64,000 nt of DNA from Candidatus Ornithoclostridium excrementipullorum (GCA_018716085.1 DVKK01000044.1:1-64000); one strand, 5' to 3'; positions 1 to 9,395 are shown, counted from the stretch's first letter. A program made the numbers and translations. The notes: generated from the sequence alone by a model not told the origin.

Positions 1-32
1 GGTTGCGTGTTCGAATCGCGTCTCCCCTGCCA
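1..32 (+). tRNA. 3' end of a tRNA gene (cut by window edge)
   Basis: The first 32 bases fold as a tRNA T-arm plus the 3' acceptor strand. The T-loop TTCGAAT (10-16) is flanked by GCGTG and CGCGT, which pair with two wobbles. Next come CTCCCCT, a G discriminator and an encoded CCA ending at 32. The anticodon lies outside the window, so the amino acid cannot be named; the G discriminator fits only some families. Confidence 0.6.
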
Positions 33-95
33 AGCCAAAGGGAGGAACAGCGTTGACTGTTCCTCCCTTTGGCTTGGCAGGGGAGACGCGATTCG
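12..95. repeat. Perfect 39-bp inverted repeat built from the tRNA 3' end
   Basis: Bases 12-50 and 57-95 are exact reverse complements separated by 6 bases (51-56). The left arm starts in the tRNA T-loop, runs through the CCA end and continues 18 bases downstream. The right arm is therefore an inverted duplicate of the tRNA end. It could act as a strong hairpin or terminator after the tRNA, or be the scar of a rearrangement at a tRNA end. There is no T-run after the right arm. Confidence 0.85.
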
Positions 96-434
96 TCCAT
101 TGCAAGTTTCACTCGCGTGAAGTTGCGTGTGACGCTCGCTCTGATCTTTCTCCGTCTGTCATACCGTAGTCGGCTCGCTATTCAGTCCTCGCTTCGCTCG
201 TCCTTACGAATCGCGTATAGTGCTTTCGGATATCAACAGCACGCTCACTTCGGCTTGGCAGAGGAAATACGACTCGTCATTGCAAGTTCACTTTTGTGAA
301 GTTGCGTGTGACGCTCGCTCTGATCTTTTTCCGTCTGTCATAACGTCGTCGGCTCGCTGTTCCGTCCTCGCTTCGCTCGTCCTTACGGATCGCGTATAGG
401 TTTTCATCGGTTTCGGAGATCAAAAGCACGCTTC
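71..434. repeat. Degenerate tandem direct repeat, about 181-bp period, two copies
   Basis: Copy one starts at 71 and copy two at 252, both with GGCTTGGCAG. Long stretches match, for example GTTGCGTGTGACGCTCGCTC at 123 and 302, and CCTCGCTTCGCTCGTCCTTA at 187 and 367. Each copy begins with an antisense relic of the tRNA acceptor end, well preserved in copy one and decayed in copy two. No convincing protein is encoded. Function unknown; it may be a dispersed non-coding repeat family. Confidence 0.75.
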
Positions 435-579
435 CGTCGAAACTTTTTTCGCATGGTCAGGATAGATTTCTGATATGTACGATATCGGGATTCACGATTT
501 TGCAGATAAATCAATATTATGAAGTACAAGGCATATCGATACTCAACACCGTACGTCAAGTACGGCAGAAGAGGTATCT

Positions 580-2187
580 ATGCCTATTATACAAAGATTT
601 TCCGCCATAAGAAACGGGGGAGTTGTCTTTACGGGCAACACTCTCGGTCTGAGCTAGGCAGCCAATACGAATACTGCCGGGACGCTCGGTTCGATAGGCG
701 CTTTTATTTCAAAAAACACTGCGCTGCAAGTCAATAACTTTCCGCAGGGGACCACTCTCGACTATACGCAGAACGGATCGTCGGCGGAGTTGCATCTGCC
801 GCCCGGCAGTACCGTACTCTATGCGGAACTCGTTTGGGGCGGTCTCTTTCGTTCAACCGTAAACAACATATCCGCGCTTACGGACAACGCGGTCACGTTT
901 ACGCTTCCGAGCGGCGCCATACAGGTATCTCCGGACGTTCTCACCCGCCAGAATTTCAATATCACAAACAACGGCGTGACCGTAGGATTTTACGTGCGAA
1001 GCGCAAACGTCACCACTCAGGTGCGCGCGGCGGGAGGCGGTACGTATACGGTCGGCGGGGTCCCGTCGCTTATCGGAGCGCTTGACCAACGCACGTCCGA
1101 AACGAACCATGCCGGCTGGACGCTCGCGGTGGTGTACGAAGATCCGACGCAGCCTTTGCGCGATCTCACGTTGTGGTGCGGAGGCGCGGTAGTCTCTCCG
1201 TCAACGGGCGATACAGACGTTTTGCTCACTGGTTTCATAACTCCCGCCGTGCAGCCGATAACGGGAAAGATCTTCGTTTCCGCCCGGGAAGGCGACGCCG
1301 TGATATCGGGCGACAGAATGCTCTTCGGCAGGACGATCGCCGCATTGACGTCGTTATCGGGCGTAAATAATCCTATCGGTAACTTTTTCTCGTCGCAGAT
1401 AAATTCTTCCGACGGCACGCTGAATACGCTCGGCACGTTCGGAAACAGAAACGCAAACGCCGCGGCGGGGATCAATACTTCCGCTTGCAGGCAAGTGTGG
1501 GATATCATGGCGGTAGACGTTTCGGCTCTTCCGGAACCCGGAATGACTACCGCCGTGGCGCGCTTTACCACCGCGGGAGATCTGTACGTTCCAAACTGTC
1601 TTGCCATGCAGATAGACAGTCTGGGCGCTCGGCTCGAAGTAGTGAAAAGCGCGGACAAAAGTTTTGCGCAGATAGGAGAAGAGGTACGCTATACTCTGAC
1701 GATCTCGAACGAGGGCAGTATAAGCGCGGACAATGTGTCCGTCACCGAATTACACTTCGAGGATAGAAAACACCGGCACGTTGGAGAAGATCAATATGAT
1801 GTTCTACGGCCCGATCCCGACGGGCACTTCCTTCACGGCAGGAAGCGTAAGGATAAACGGTACGTCCTATCCGGCATATGATCCCGCCGTGGGATTCCCG
1901 ATCGGCAATATGGCGGTCGGAGCGGTGGTCAACGTCGAGTTCGACGTAGACGTGCTATGACCACCGTCATCAACGTATCGCGCGTCGTCGACGACAGCGG
2001 AGCCGTGTTCGTGAGCAATCCGGTCACGACGGCAGTAAACACTCCGTCCCCGACCGTGAGGATCATAATCCCCGGCGCGCGATGCTGTCCCTGTTGCTGC
2101 CGTTGCCGCTGTCGTTGTTTCTGCGGCCGCTGCGCATCGGCATGCCGCAGATACGCTTTCCCGACGTTTACGTATCGGATATTCTGA
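580..2187 (+). pseudogene. Broken DUF11-domain surface protein gene
   Basis: The start at 580 follows AGAGG. Translation opens MPIIQRFSAIRNGG, the usual N-terminus of a clostridial DUF11 surface protein family, but meets an in-frame TAG at 655-657 (codon 26). The same frame then stays open (GSIGAFISKNTALQV, later GSTVLYAELVWGGLF) to about 1750. There it shifts to frame 2, between the first half of one DUF11 unit and the second half of another (ENTGTLEKINMMFYGPIPTG). It returns to frame 1 near 1955 after an apparent one-base loss, and ends at 2187 in a cysteine-rich tail. One nonsense codon plus two frame changes mean the gene is dead, unless the assembly is wrong. Family assignment is from memory of homologues. 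Confidence 0.7.
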
Positions 2188-2215
2188 TCCGATACGCACG
2201 CCCGCGCGCAAACAC

Positions 2216-2244
2216 TTGCGCCTTCGGCGCCGTTATGCTACAAT
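2216..2244 (+). promoter_or_regulatory. SigA-type promoter of proC-rnhA
   Basis: TTGCGC (2216-2221), a 17-bp spacer, then TACAAT (2239-2244). Transcription would begin near 2251, giving a leader of about 12 nt that just contains the GAGGT ribosome binding site. Confidence 0.55.
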
Positions 2245-2262
2245 TTTGTGCGAGGTAATTTT

Positions 2263-3057
2263 ATGAACGGTTACAAGTACAAATTGGGGTTTATCGGCGC
2301 CGGAAATATGGCAAAAGCCATAGTGGGCGGCGTTCTTTCGTCGGGTATGCTCGCGGCATCCGATCTTATCATGTCCAATAAATCGGGCGCGCAAGCCGTC
2401 GCAGGCGTCGAATGTACTACGGACAACGCCTATGTATGTGCGAATTGCGAATACCTGGTCATCGCCGTCAAACCGCAGATATTCAGGCAGATCGCGCCGT
2501 CGCTGCGCCCGGTCAAAGCCGCCGCGGTCATCAGTATAATGGCGGGTATCCGTTCCGAAGCCGTGGCGAGCGCGCTCGCTCTTTGCGGAAACGTGATAAG
2601 GGTGATGCCCAACACGCCTTCCAAAGTCGGGATGGGCGCGACCGCGATCGCGGAGAACAACTGTTCGGGCGAAGCGAACGCTTTCTGCCGCAAGGTGTTC
2701 GACAGCGTGGGATCCACCGTTTACGTACCCGAAAAGGATTTCGACGCTGTCACGTGCGTCAGCGGCAGCGGTCCCGCGTACGTCTTTTATTTCATCAAAG
2801 CTATGACGGAAGGCGGAGAGGAAAACGGACTTTCTTACGATGTGGCGCGCAAACTTGCCGTCGCTACCGTAGCGGGAGCCTGCAAACTCGCCGAAAAGTC
2901 CGACGATACTCTCGATAAACTGATATCCGACGTATGCTCGAAGGGAGGCACGACGATACAGGCGGTGGATACGTTCAGAAGCCGCGGTCTGGACAGGATC
3001 GTCAAAGACGGCATGACCGCCTGCCGTATCAGAAGCGAGGAGCTCGGGCGCGAATAA
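2263..3057 (+). CDS. proC: Pyrroline-5-carboxylate reductase
   Basis: Catalyses the last step of proline synthesis, reducing pyrroline-5-carboxylate with NAD(P)H in the cytoplasm. The N-terminal Rossmann motif GFIGAGNMAKA and the C-terminal dimerisation signature (VTCVSGSGPAYVF, then GGTTIQAVDTF) are intact, and the length of 264 residues is normal. The ATG at 2263 is preferred over an in-frame GTG at 2248 because GAGGT sits correctly before it. The stop overlaps the rnhA start by one base, so the two genes are translationally coupled. Divergent copies of this family sometimes act on other imines, but the motifs here are standard. Confidence 0.95.
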   Translation: MNGYKYKLGFIGAGNMAKAIVGGVLSSGMLAASDLIMSNKSGAQAVAGVECTTDNAYVCANCEYLVIAVKPQIFRQIAPSLRPVKAAAVISIMAGIRSEAVASALALCGNVIRVMPNTPSKVGMGATAIAENNCSGEANAFCRKVFDSVGSTVYVPEKDFDAVTCVSGSGPAYVFYFIKAMTEGGEENGLSYDVARKLAVATVAGACKLAEKSDDTLDKLISDVCSKGGTTIQAVDTFRSRGLDRIVKDGMTACRIRSEELGRE

Positions 3058-3500
3058 TGAAGAAGGTGGATATATATACCGACGGCGCATGTTCGGGAAA
3101 TCCGGGCGCAGGCGGGTGGGCGGCGGTCCTGATATATAACGGCGTCGAAAAAGAGATCAGCGGATACAATAAGGACACGACGAACAACCGCATGGAGCTT
3201 TTTGCCGTGATACAGGGGCTGAAACAGCTCAATCAGTCCTGCGAAGTGACCGTGTATTCCGACTCGGCTTACGTCTGCAACGCGTTTACCGAGAACTGGA
3301 TAGACGAATGGCAGCGCAACGACTGGAAACTGAAAGACAGAAAAACGCCGGTAAAAAACGCGGATCTCTGGAAATCCCTGTTGTACGAATGTGCGAAACA
3401 CAGAGTTTCGTTCGTCAAAGTCAAAGGACACGCCGACAATGCCTACAACAATCGGTGCGACAAACTCGCCACCGGAGAAATAGCCAACGTCAAAGATTGA
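3057..3500 (+). CDS. rnhA: Ribonuclease HI
   Basis: Cleaves the RNA strand of RNA-DNA hybrids and so removes primers and R-loops. The 147-residue protein is a single RNase H fold with all acidic catalytic residues visible: D in DIYTDGACSGNPG, E in NNRMELFA, D in VYSDSAYV, and D in the C-terminal HADNAYNNRCDKLA. The TAATG overlap with proC marks a two-gene operon, and a hairpin terminator follows 16 bases after the stop. The proC-rnhA pairing reflects operon packing rather than a shared pathway. Confidence 0.95.
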   Translation: MKKVDIYTDGACSGNPGAGGWAAVLIYNGVEKEISGYNKDTTNNRMELFAVIQGLKQLNQSCEVTVYSDSAYVCNAFTENWIDEWQRNDWKLKDRKTPVKNADLWKSLLYECAKHRVSFVKVKGHADNAYNNRCDKLATGEIANVKD

Positions 3501-3515
3501 TCTTTTTTGACCGAA

Positions 3516-3539
3516 TTGCCGCCGAAAGGCGGTTTTTTT
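3516..3539 (+). terminator. Rho-independent terminator of proC-rnhA
   Basis: GCCGCC, a GAAA loop, then GGCGGT followed by seven T bases. A classic intrinsic terminator just after the rnhA stop. Confidence 0.85.
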
Positions 3540-3590
3540 ACGTCTGCGTAGTATTATGCGCGCTTTTTAATAATACTATATTCTGGAGAT

Positions 3591-4640
3591 ATGACGAGAG
3601 CAGGAAGATTTTTCGGTTTTTTGACGATAGCGGCGTTCAGCGCCGCGTCGCTGCTTTGCGTGGCGAAACTTACCGCTTCGGGCGCAGACGATCTTCATAC
3701 GGCTATCGGGTGGACGGCGGTGTCCGCGGTGTTGCTTCTTGCCGCTTTCGGTAGTTTCTTCAATATAGAAATAATAGTAAAAGGCGCGTTCCTGGGAGCG
3801 GTAACGGTGCTTGTCGTAGCGATAGGCTATATCATCGCCCTGAGATACGATCTCTTCGTTTATTTCGAGGATACCGACGCGTTCCGCAGACTGATCGCCG
3901 AATACGACTCGTACGCCGTACTGATATATCTTACGATCCAATTCCTGCAAGTTACGGTTTTGCCTTTGCCGGCGACCCTGACTACAATAGCGGGTATCGC
4001 CGTATTCGGGATCCCGAAGACGGTACTGTACTCGTCCGCGGCGATAATAGCGGGTTCCATGGTGGCTTTCGCTTTGGGGCGCACGTTCGGAGTCAAACTC
4101 GCAATATGGCTTTGCGGAGCAAAAACCGTCGCGAAATACCGCGATATGCTTAAAGGCAAAGATACGGTCCTGCTTTACGCCATGTTCCTTCTGCCGTTTT
4201 TTCCCGATGATCTGCTGTGCATCATCGCGGGACTGGGCACGATGTCCTACAAGACTTTTTTCGTCATGATGGTGATCACGCGGCCCGTCGGCATGCTGTG
4301 GATCGCAGGAGTCTATAAAGGTGCGGTATCCATTCCCGCAAACGCCGCGGGCGCGGCGGTATGGATATCGATAGCCGTTGCGACGGCGGCTCTGTTCGCT
4401 CTTTTGTATAAATACGGGGACAATATCACCGAATTCATGCAAAAATACGCCGACAAACTCACCGCGAAATTTTCCAAAAGGCGCAGAAAGATAAAAGACC
4501 CGACCCTTACCGATCGCGAACTGTCGGAAAAAATAAGGGATCGCTCCGCAAGCGGAAGAGAACTCGTTGACGGAAAGATCGTAGGATCGCTGCCCGAAAA
4601 AGCCCGAAGCGATCCGAGCCTGAAAAACGGCCCCGTATAA
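3591..4640 (+). CDS. VTT-domain (TVP38/TMEM64, DedA-like) membrane protein
   Basis: A 349-residue inner-membrane protein with about seven hydrophobic segments. The central part shows the VTT/SNARE-associated layout: a loop with VLPLPATLTTIAGIAVFG, a glycine-rich helix (GSMVAFALGRTFGVKLA), and LLPFFPDDLLCIIAGLGTMS. Relatives move or flip lipids across membranes; the substrate here is unknown. The C-terminal 80 residues are charged and cytoplasmic, which is longer than usual. The ATG has TGGAG upstream. The gene stands alone between two terminators and converges with the PadR-type regulator. Confidence 0.75.
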   Translation: MTRAGRFFGFLTIAAFSAASLLCVAKLTASGADDLHTAIGWTAVSAVLLLAAFGSFFNIEIIVKGAFLGAVTVLVVAIGYIIALRYDLFVYFEDTDAFRRLIAEYDSYAVLIYLTIQFLQVTVLPLPATLTTIAGIAVFGIPKTVLYSSAAIIAGSMVAFALGRTFGVKLAIWLCGAKTVAKYRDMLKGKDTVLLYAMFLLPFFPDDLLCIIAGLGTMSYKTFFVMMVITRPVGMLWIAGVYKGAVSIPANAAGAAVWISIAVATAALFALLYKYGDNITEFMQKYADKLTAKFSKRRRKIKDPTLTDRELSEKIRDRSASGRELVDGKIVGSLPEKARSDPSLKNGPV

Positions 4641-4642
4641 TG

Positions 4643-4668
4643 AAAACGCCGCCCGACAGGGGCGGCGG
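4643..4668 (-). terminator. Terminator of the PadR-type gene
   Basis: CGCCGCCC and GGGCGGCG pair around a short loop. On the minus strand the stem is followed by TTTT. It lies between two converging genes and may serve both. Confidence 0.7.
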
Positions 4669-4674
4669 TATAAT

Positions 4675-6129
4675 TCAGCTTACGTGATAGCGCTTTGACT
4701 TGTAGAGCATATAGTATATAAGTATCGCGACGGGGATATCGAGCAGGAACAATATCGGCATGATTATCGGCTTGACGGACGTGGATGGTACCTCTATGTC
4801 GGCTCCGAATACGAAAAATCCCAAAACCACTATGAGTATCAAAGCGTTCAGCATGAATATCAGTGAATTTATCAGCGTAGACCGCAGGCTGAATTTGGCT
4901 TTGATCCGTTTTGTCGGGTCGACGAACCAATTCACGGCGCACAATATCGGGAACAGCAATCCTATACCCAAAAACATAAACAGGTAGCCCGCCGAAGTAG
5001 GGGGATCCGTCATACGGAACGTCGTGAAATACGCGATGAGTACCTCGACGGCAAATATGGCGTAAAATATGAGCGAGCAGTCGCGCAACAGCCTCGAGCT
5101 GTAATAGTAGTTGTTGATGTAATACTCGCTCGAATTTTTCTTCACATAAGGTTTGACCGTGTATCCCTCCGCCATGAATTTACTGCGGAGTTCGTTCAGA
5201 GTAAGAAATCTTACGGAATCGCCGTCGTCGGCATCCCGCTCGCTGTGACCTGCATAATCGCGAAGATCGTTCTGCGGTTTGCTGTAAATACTGTCGAAAC
5301 TTGCGATATAATTGACTTTTTCGGGTTCCTGACGATATGCCGCGACATCTTCACGACGATAAGCTTTTTCACGGTTTTCCTCGACGGGACGGAAGCGATC
5401 TTCGCGCTTTGGGGCAAACTCTTCGCTTTGTCCGTACGCCCTCGAGTAGTCGGGAGCGTAAGTGCGCTCGTAACGCTCTTCGCCGACGGATCGGGAAATT
5501 TCGTCCGCAGGTTCCTTGGAAAATGCGGGCTCCGACGCCGGGTATGCGGCAAAAGAGGAAAGCTCTGCATCTTTTTCGGGTTCTTCCTTCCGTCCGTCGT
5601 CCGCAGTCGCAACTACGGGGATCGGGGCGATCACTTCATTATCTTCTTCGGATGCGGCGGTCTGCGCTTCCGCCTCGTCTTCGCCTTTTATCGACGCCAT
5701 ATACTCGGCATACGACTGCGGATTGCGCTGACGCTTCGTCATAGGTCTGTATGCGGAGGGATCGAACGGGGGAAGGGTCGACGGATCGAATTCTTTGTCG
5801 GACAGCAAGCTGTTGATGATCGTACGGCTGAATTCCCATTGCTGTTGGTCGTTTTCCAGAAAAGCTCGGCCTTCGGGCTGAAGAGAGTAGTAAACCCTCT
5901 GCGCGCCGTTCGATACATCGCCTTTGTAGGAACGGATATATCCCTGTTTTTCAAGGCGTTTCAGACAGCTGTAAAGCGTGGGCTGTTTCAGCATATACAG
6001 CCCTTTGCTTTTTTCCTTGATCTCGTTCAGTATCTCATAGCCGTATTTATCCTCGTCGTACAAAGCCCTGAGGATTATCGTATCCACGTGGGATCGTATA
6101 AGGTCTATGTTTACATTGGAATTTTCCAT
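4675..6129 (-). CDS. PadR-family regulator with a long C-terminal membrane extension
   Basis: A 484-residue protein. Residues 1-95 are a PadR winged helix (DTIILRALYDEDKYGYEIL, then KQPTLYSCLKRLEKQGYI). A charged, low-complexity middle region of roughly 230 residues follows. The last 120 residues contain four hydrophobic segments (such as LIFYAIFAVEVLIAYF). Most PadR proteins are near 110 residues, so this is a membrane-tethered variant. A start at 6129 is chosen because AAGGAGA precedes it; the upstream in-frame codons lie in the promoter. The target genes and signal are unknown; the gene has no operon partner. Confidence 0.8.
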   Translation of the reverse strand: MENSNVNIDLIRSHVDTIILRALYDEDKYGYEILNEIKEKSKGLYMLKQPTLYSCLKRLEKQGYIRSYKGDVSNGAQRVYYSLQPEGRAFLENDQQQWEFSRTIINSLLSDKEFDPSTLPPFDPSAYRPMTKRQRNPQSYAEYMASIKGEDEAEAQTAASEEDNEVIAPIPVVATADDGRKEEPEKDAELSSFAAYPASEPAFSKEPADEISRSVGEERYERTYAPDYSRAYGQSEEFAPKREDRFRPVEENREKAYRREDVAAYRQEPEKVNYIASFDSIYSKPQNDLRDYAGHSERDADDGDSVRFLTLNELRSKFMAEGYTVKPYVKKNSSEYYINNYYYSSRLLRDCSLIFYAIFAVEVLIAYFTTFRMTDPPTSAGYLFMFLGIGLLFPILCAVNWFVDPTKRIKAKFSLRSTLINSLIFMLNALILIVVLGFFVFGADIEVPSTSVKPIIMPILFLLDIPVAILIYYMLYKSKRYHVS

Positions 6130-6147
6130 GCCGTCTCCTTTATGGAT

Positions 6148-6177
6148 ATGATACAACAAATACGCGCATACAGTCAA
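6148..6177 (-). promoter_or_regulatory. SigA-type promoter of the PadR-type gene
   Basis: Read on the minus strand: TTGACT (6177-6172), an 18-bp spacer, TATCAT (6153-6148). The leader is short and includes AAGGAGA. Confidence 0.65.
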
Positions 6178-8283
6178 TCGTTGGCTCGTTTTTTCGTAAC
6201 AATAATTTTACTTTTCGGCGCAAACAGTTACAAATTGACTTTATTTTCATAATAATTTTATCAAATTAAGCCATTATTTTTCTAATTGCATACACTTTCG
6301 TAAAAACAAGAAATTTCGCGCTTCGGATAAAGACATATATCTGCCGAGATTCCTTCCGAAACTTAAAAGCCTCCCATCTCGGCTGAGAACGAGAGGATCG
6401 AATAAGGCATCGGTTACTTAGAAATAAGAGTCCGTTCGGGCATAGGGAGATGACAAAGGAATTTTACGGCACCGCGCACGCAGCGCGATAAACGAACAAA
6501 ACGCGAAAATCAAATCACACCGTAGCCTGACAGATATCCTAGTATTATTTTTTAGCTGTAAAGAGGGCGGCGATCATCATAAAATTCTCACCGAAAGCAG
6601 CTGCAATTAAAAAGAGCAGGAACGAATAAGCTAAATTGTATAAGATGTGCAACTGATATTTTCTCATAAATCGACGATAATAGCCAAATAAACGTGATAA
6701 GCGAGAAAAACAAATTATATGAAGGCGGAATACTTGATACATTATTCAATGAGCAAATACTACGAATGCTAAAATACAAAACGTAAAGCGACGTCAGAAA
6801 GCGGTTGTGATATATCGATCGAAAGCGCAAAGGGCGCAAAATCACAATAAAATCAAATAAACTCAGAGAAAATACCGCATAAAACAGCAAAATCGGGTAG
6901 TGATGTATACAAATGTTCATATTTTATTTATACAAGCGTTCCAAGCGCTCGTGCGTTGTTTTATAATATACGATATAAGCCGGATCCTGTCTTTCCGATG
7001 CACGCAATGCTCAACGCTTATAATAATCCAACCGTAAATAACGTAACGCCAAAATGAAATTAACGGGAGATAAACGCTGCTTTCGGTGCGCTGATCTATC
7101 GGAGAATATTTTATGATTCCGAATAAGAAAATATCGCTAAGCTTCGCAAAATAAATCCATGAGCATACTCTTGACATATCATTTGCAATTTAAGGCACAT
7201 TCATCGGTCCTTCCAAAATTTTCCGATAACACTCGATATTGCTTATCGTCGTCCCGACAAAGAGTAGGTATGGCGAGTCCGATACAATTTTCTATCCGAT
7301 CATGCGCGTCGATTCCGTGCAACTTTGAGCATGTAAAAATAAGATGACATCAGCACGAGTGCGAAACTCATATCATAATGAACGACTTTATCGAGTCAGA
7401 TTGTGACGCCTATCGATCGCGAATATCCATCCGCCACATAAGCATTTTAAAAGCCGATCCTGAGTTTTTTGATAGGGTAATTGCCCGTTTAATCTATTCG
7501 CAAAAGCTTAGCTTTACGAAAAGATAGTGCAAAATAATGACAAAATAGTACGATTTTCAAAATAATTTTTGTCATTTGAGCCGCAAATCGGCTTAAATCG
7601 AATTTCGATTCGCCACGATAACTCGATCGTCAATTCGAATCGTCCGATACCGTTTATATTTATCAAAACGCTTACGCCGACACGCCGACTGCCGTCGTTG
7701 CATACACATTTTTCGGTCAGAAATCACCGTAACAAATATGCGTCTTTTTCAAAAATCGTAATATCACCGCGTTTGGCAATGTATCAAATATATTTTGCGC
7801 AAATGAGCGTTTGTGTAAATAGCTCCGACATTGAGTTTGCCAATAAAATTTACCGAATTGAGCGTTATTCCGATATCATACCTTGATCTTGTTATAGACA
7901 ACAGCGTGATCGGGTCAATACGTTACGACTTGATCATACGTTCGTATATTAATTATTCTGTCCCGCTCCCGCGCGAGCTTTATCTGTATCCGTTATCGAC
8001 TGGTTGCAAAGCTGCGTTGGTTTGATTCGGCTCGGTCGGACGGCTTTCTTTCGCATCCGCAACGGATCATGATCCCCGAACGCGGTATCATATCGCTTTT
8101 TTGCCGAAAAATTCGCAATATCTGAGCAATTTTTTGCCGTCGGTATATATTCGGAACGTTTGACGGATACGAGTTTATCCGAATTTATCAAATAAGCGAT
8201 CAAACAGCTATGCCCTTTTTTCGCGCACGCTTTTACCTTGACTGAATATGAGATCGACCTGTATCTTTTCGCAAAATCATTGA
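6178..8283. other. Gene-poor AT-rich stretch of 2.1 kb
   Basis: Neither strand holds an intact recognisable gene. Open frames are short, lack ribosome binding sites and keep changing frame. Composition is clearly richer in AT than the flanking genes. No tRNA, riboswitch or terminator-like hairpin was recognised. One part (6545-7177, minus) has the look of a decayed membrane-protein gene and is listed separately. Confidence 0.6.
6545..7177 (-). pseudogene. Possible remnant of a small membrane-protein gene (AgrB-like?)
   Basis: Three successive minus-strand frames read as hydrophobic protein. The upstream piece contains IIKYSPIDQRTE, which resembles the AgrB peptide-processing protease segment usually read as KYAPVDTENK. 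Later pieces end in LAYSFLLFLIAAAFGENF and a stop at 6545. There is no single open frame, no recognisable catalytic His-Cys pair and no neighbouring agrD or kinase gene. This is a weak resemblance by eye and could be chance in AT-rich DNA. Confidence 0.2.
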
Positions 8284-8312
8284 TTGCAAAACAGGACTTA
8301 TTGTGATATCAT
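8284..8312 (+). promoter_or_regulatory. Promoter of the recombinase gene, predicting a leaderless mRNA
   Basis: TTGCAA (8284-8289), a 17-bp spacer, TATCAT (8307-8312). The -10 box ends 6 nt before the ATG, so transcription should start on or beside the start codon. There is no purine-rich ribosome binding site. Confidence 0.6.
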
Positions 8313-8318
8313 ATAAGC

Positions 8319-9374
8319 ATGAAGAAACAAACCGATTATTTCGAGCAAAGGAATATCGACAATACGCTCAAACTGCGAGAGATACGCCGCGATCTGCCGC
8401 GGTTTTGCGACGAATTTTTCATCGGTATAGAAAACAGAACGACTCCGCTCACCAGATTGGAGTACGCCTACGATCTAAGGATCTTTTTCTATTATCTTTT
8501 CTCCGAAACGCGCGAATTCCAAAGCTACGATTCGTCGAATTTCACTCTCAAACAACTTGATGAAGTCACTACGTCGCAGATAGAGGCGTTTCTGGAATTT
8601 CTCAACTATTACAAATACGATGACAATGTCTATTCCAATACCGTAAAGACAAAAGCCCGCAAATTGTCCACCGTTAAGTCTTTCTTCAAATATTTTTACA
8701 ATAAAGACGCGATAGATTCCGATCCCGCATCGAAAGTTCTTACGCCGAAACTGCACGAAAAGCCCATCATACGGCTCGAAGTGGATGAAGTGGCACGGCT
8801 GTTGGACAGCGTGGACAGCGGCGAAGGACTTGACGGACGGCAGGCGGCTTTTCACGAAAAGACGCGTCTGCGTGATCTTGCGATAATGACGCTGTTTCTC
8901 GGCACAGGCATCCGTATAAGCGAATTGGTCGGTCTTGACGTCGACGATCTCGATTTCAACGTCAACGGTTTCAAAATAACGCGAAAAGGCGGTTCTCAAA
9001 CGATACTCTACTTTTCGGACGAAGTTGCAGAAGCTCTGATCGCATATCTCGACGAACGCGCCCAGGACGAAAGTCTCGACGATGAGCCGGCGCTGTTTCT
9101 TTCGATACAAAAGAAACGTATGTCCGTGCGCAGCGTCGAACTTCTCGTAAAAAAGTATGCGAAGATAGTCACTCCTCTGAAAAAAATAACGCCGCACAAA
9201 CTGCGCAGTACGTACGGCACCGAATTATACCGCGAAACCGGTGATATTTACGTCGTTGCCGAAGTTCTCGGACATAAAGATATCAATACCACAAAAAAGC
9301 ATTACGCCGCCATAAGCGACGACATCAAACGCGACGCCGCGCGCAAAGTCATACTGCGGGACAAAAAGGATTGA
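8319..9374 (+). CDS. Xer-type tyrosine recombinase
   Basis: A 351-residue site-specific recombinase. Residues 20-140 form the SAM-like core-binding domain and 160-345 the catalytic domain. All catalytic residues are present: R199 (GTGIRISELVG), K223 (TRKGGSQ), H293 and R296 (HKLRSTYG), H319 (VLGHKDINTT) and Y329 (KKHYAAISDD). XerC/D proteins resolve chromosome dimers at dif and are near 300 residues; this one has an N-terminal extension of about 30. It stands alone, with no element boundary or excisionase nearby, so a chromosomal role is more likely than a phage integrase. A chromosomal Xer or an old integrative-element recombinase both remain possible. Confidence 0.85.
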   Translation: MKKQTDYFEQRNIDNTLKLREIRRDLPRFCDEFFIGIENRTTPLTRLEYAYDLRIFFYYLFSETREFQSYDSSNFTLKQLDEVTTSQIEAFLEFLNYYKYDDNVYSNTVKTKARKLSTVKSFFKYFYNKDAIDSDPASKVLTPKLHEKPIIRLEVDEVARLLDSVDSGEGLDGRQAAFHEKTRLRDLAIMTLFLGTGIRISELVGLDVDDLDFNVNGFKITRKGGSQTILYFSDEVAEALIAYLDERAQDESLDDEPALFLSIQKKRMSVRSVELLVKKYAKIVTPLKKITPHKLRSTYGTELYRETGDIYVVAEVLGHKDINTTKKHYAAISDDIKRDAARKVILRDKKD

Positions 9375-9395
9375 CTTCTTTTCGAGGTTTTGCGA

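Noticed and set aside
655..657. In-frame TAG read as pyrrolysine or stop-codon reassignment
   Set aside because: The same gene also has two frame changes, other genes here are not interrupted by TAG, and no pyl genes are in view. Simple decay explains it.
7569..8025. Plus-strand open frames in the gene-poor stretch
   Set aside because: Overlapping frames in AT-rich DNA with no ribosome binding sites and no recognisable domain.
8319..9374. Recombinase as the integrase of a mobile element
   Set aside because: No tRNA junction, direct repeats, excisionase, relaxase or phage genes next to it; lexA and housekeeping genes follow.
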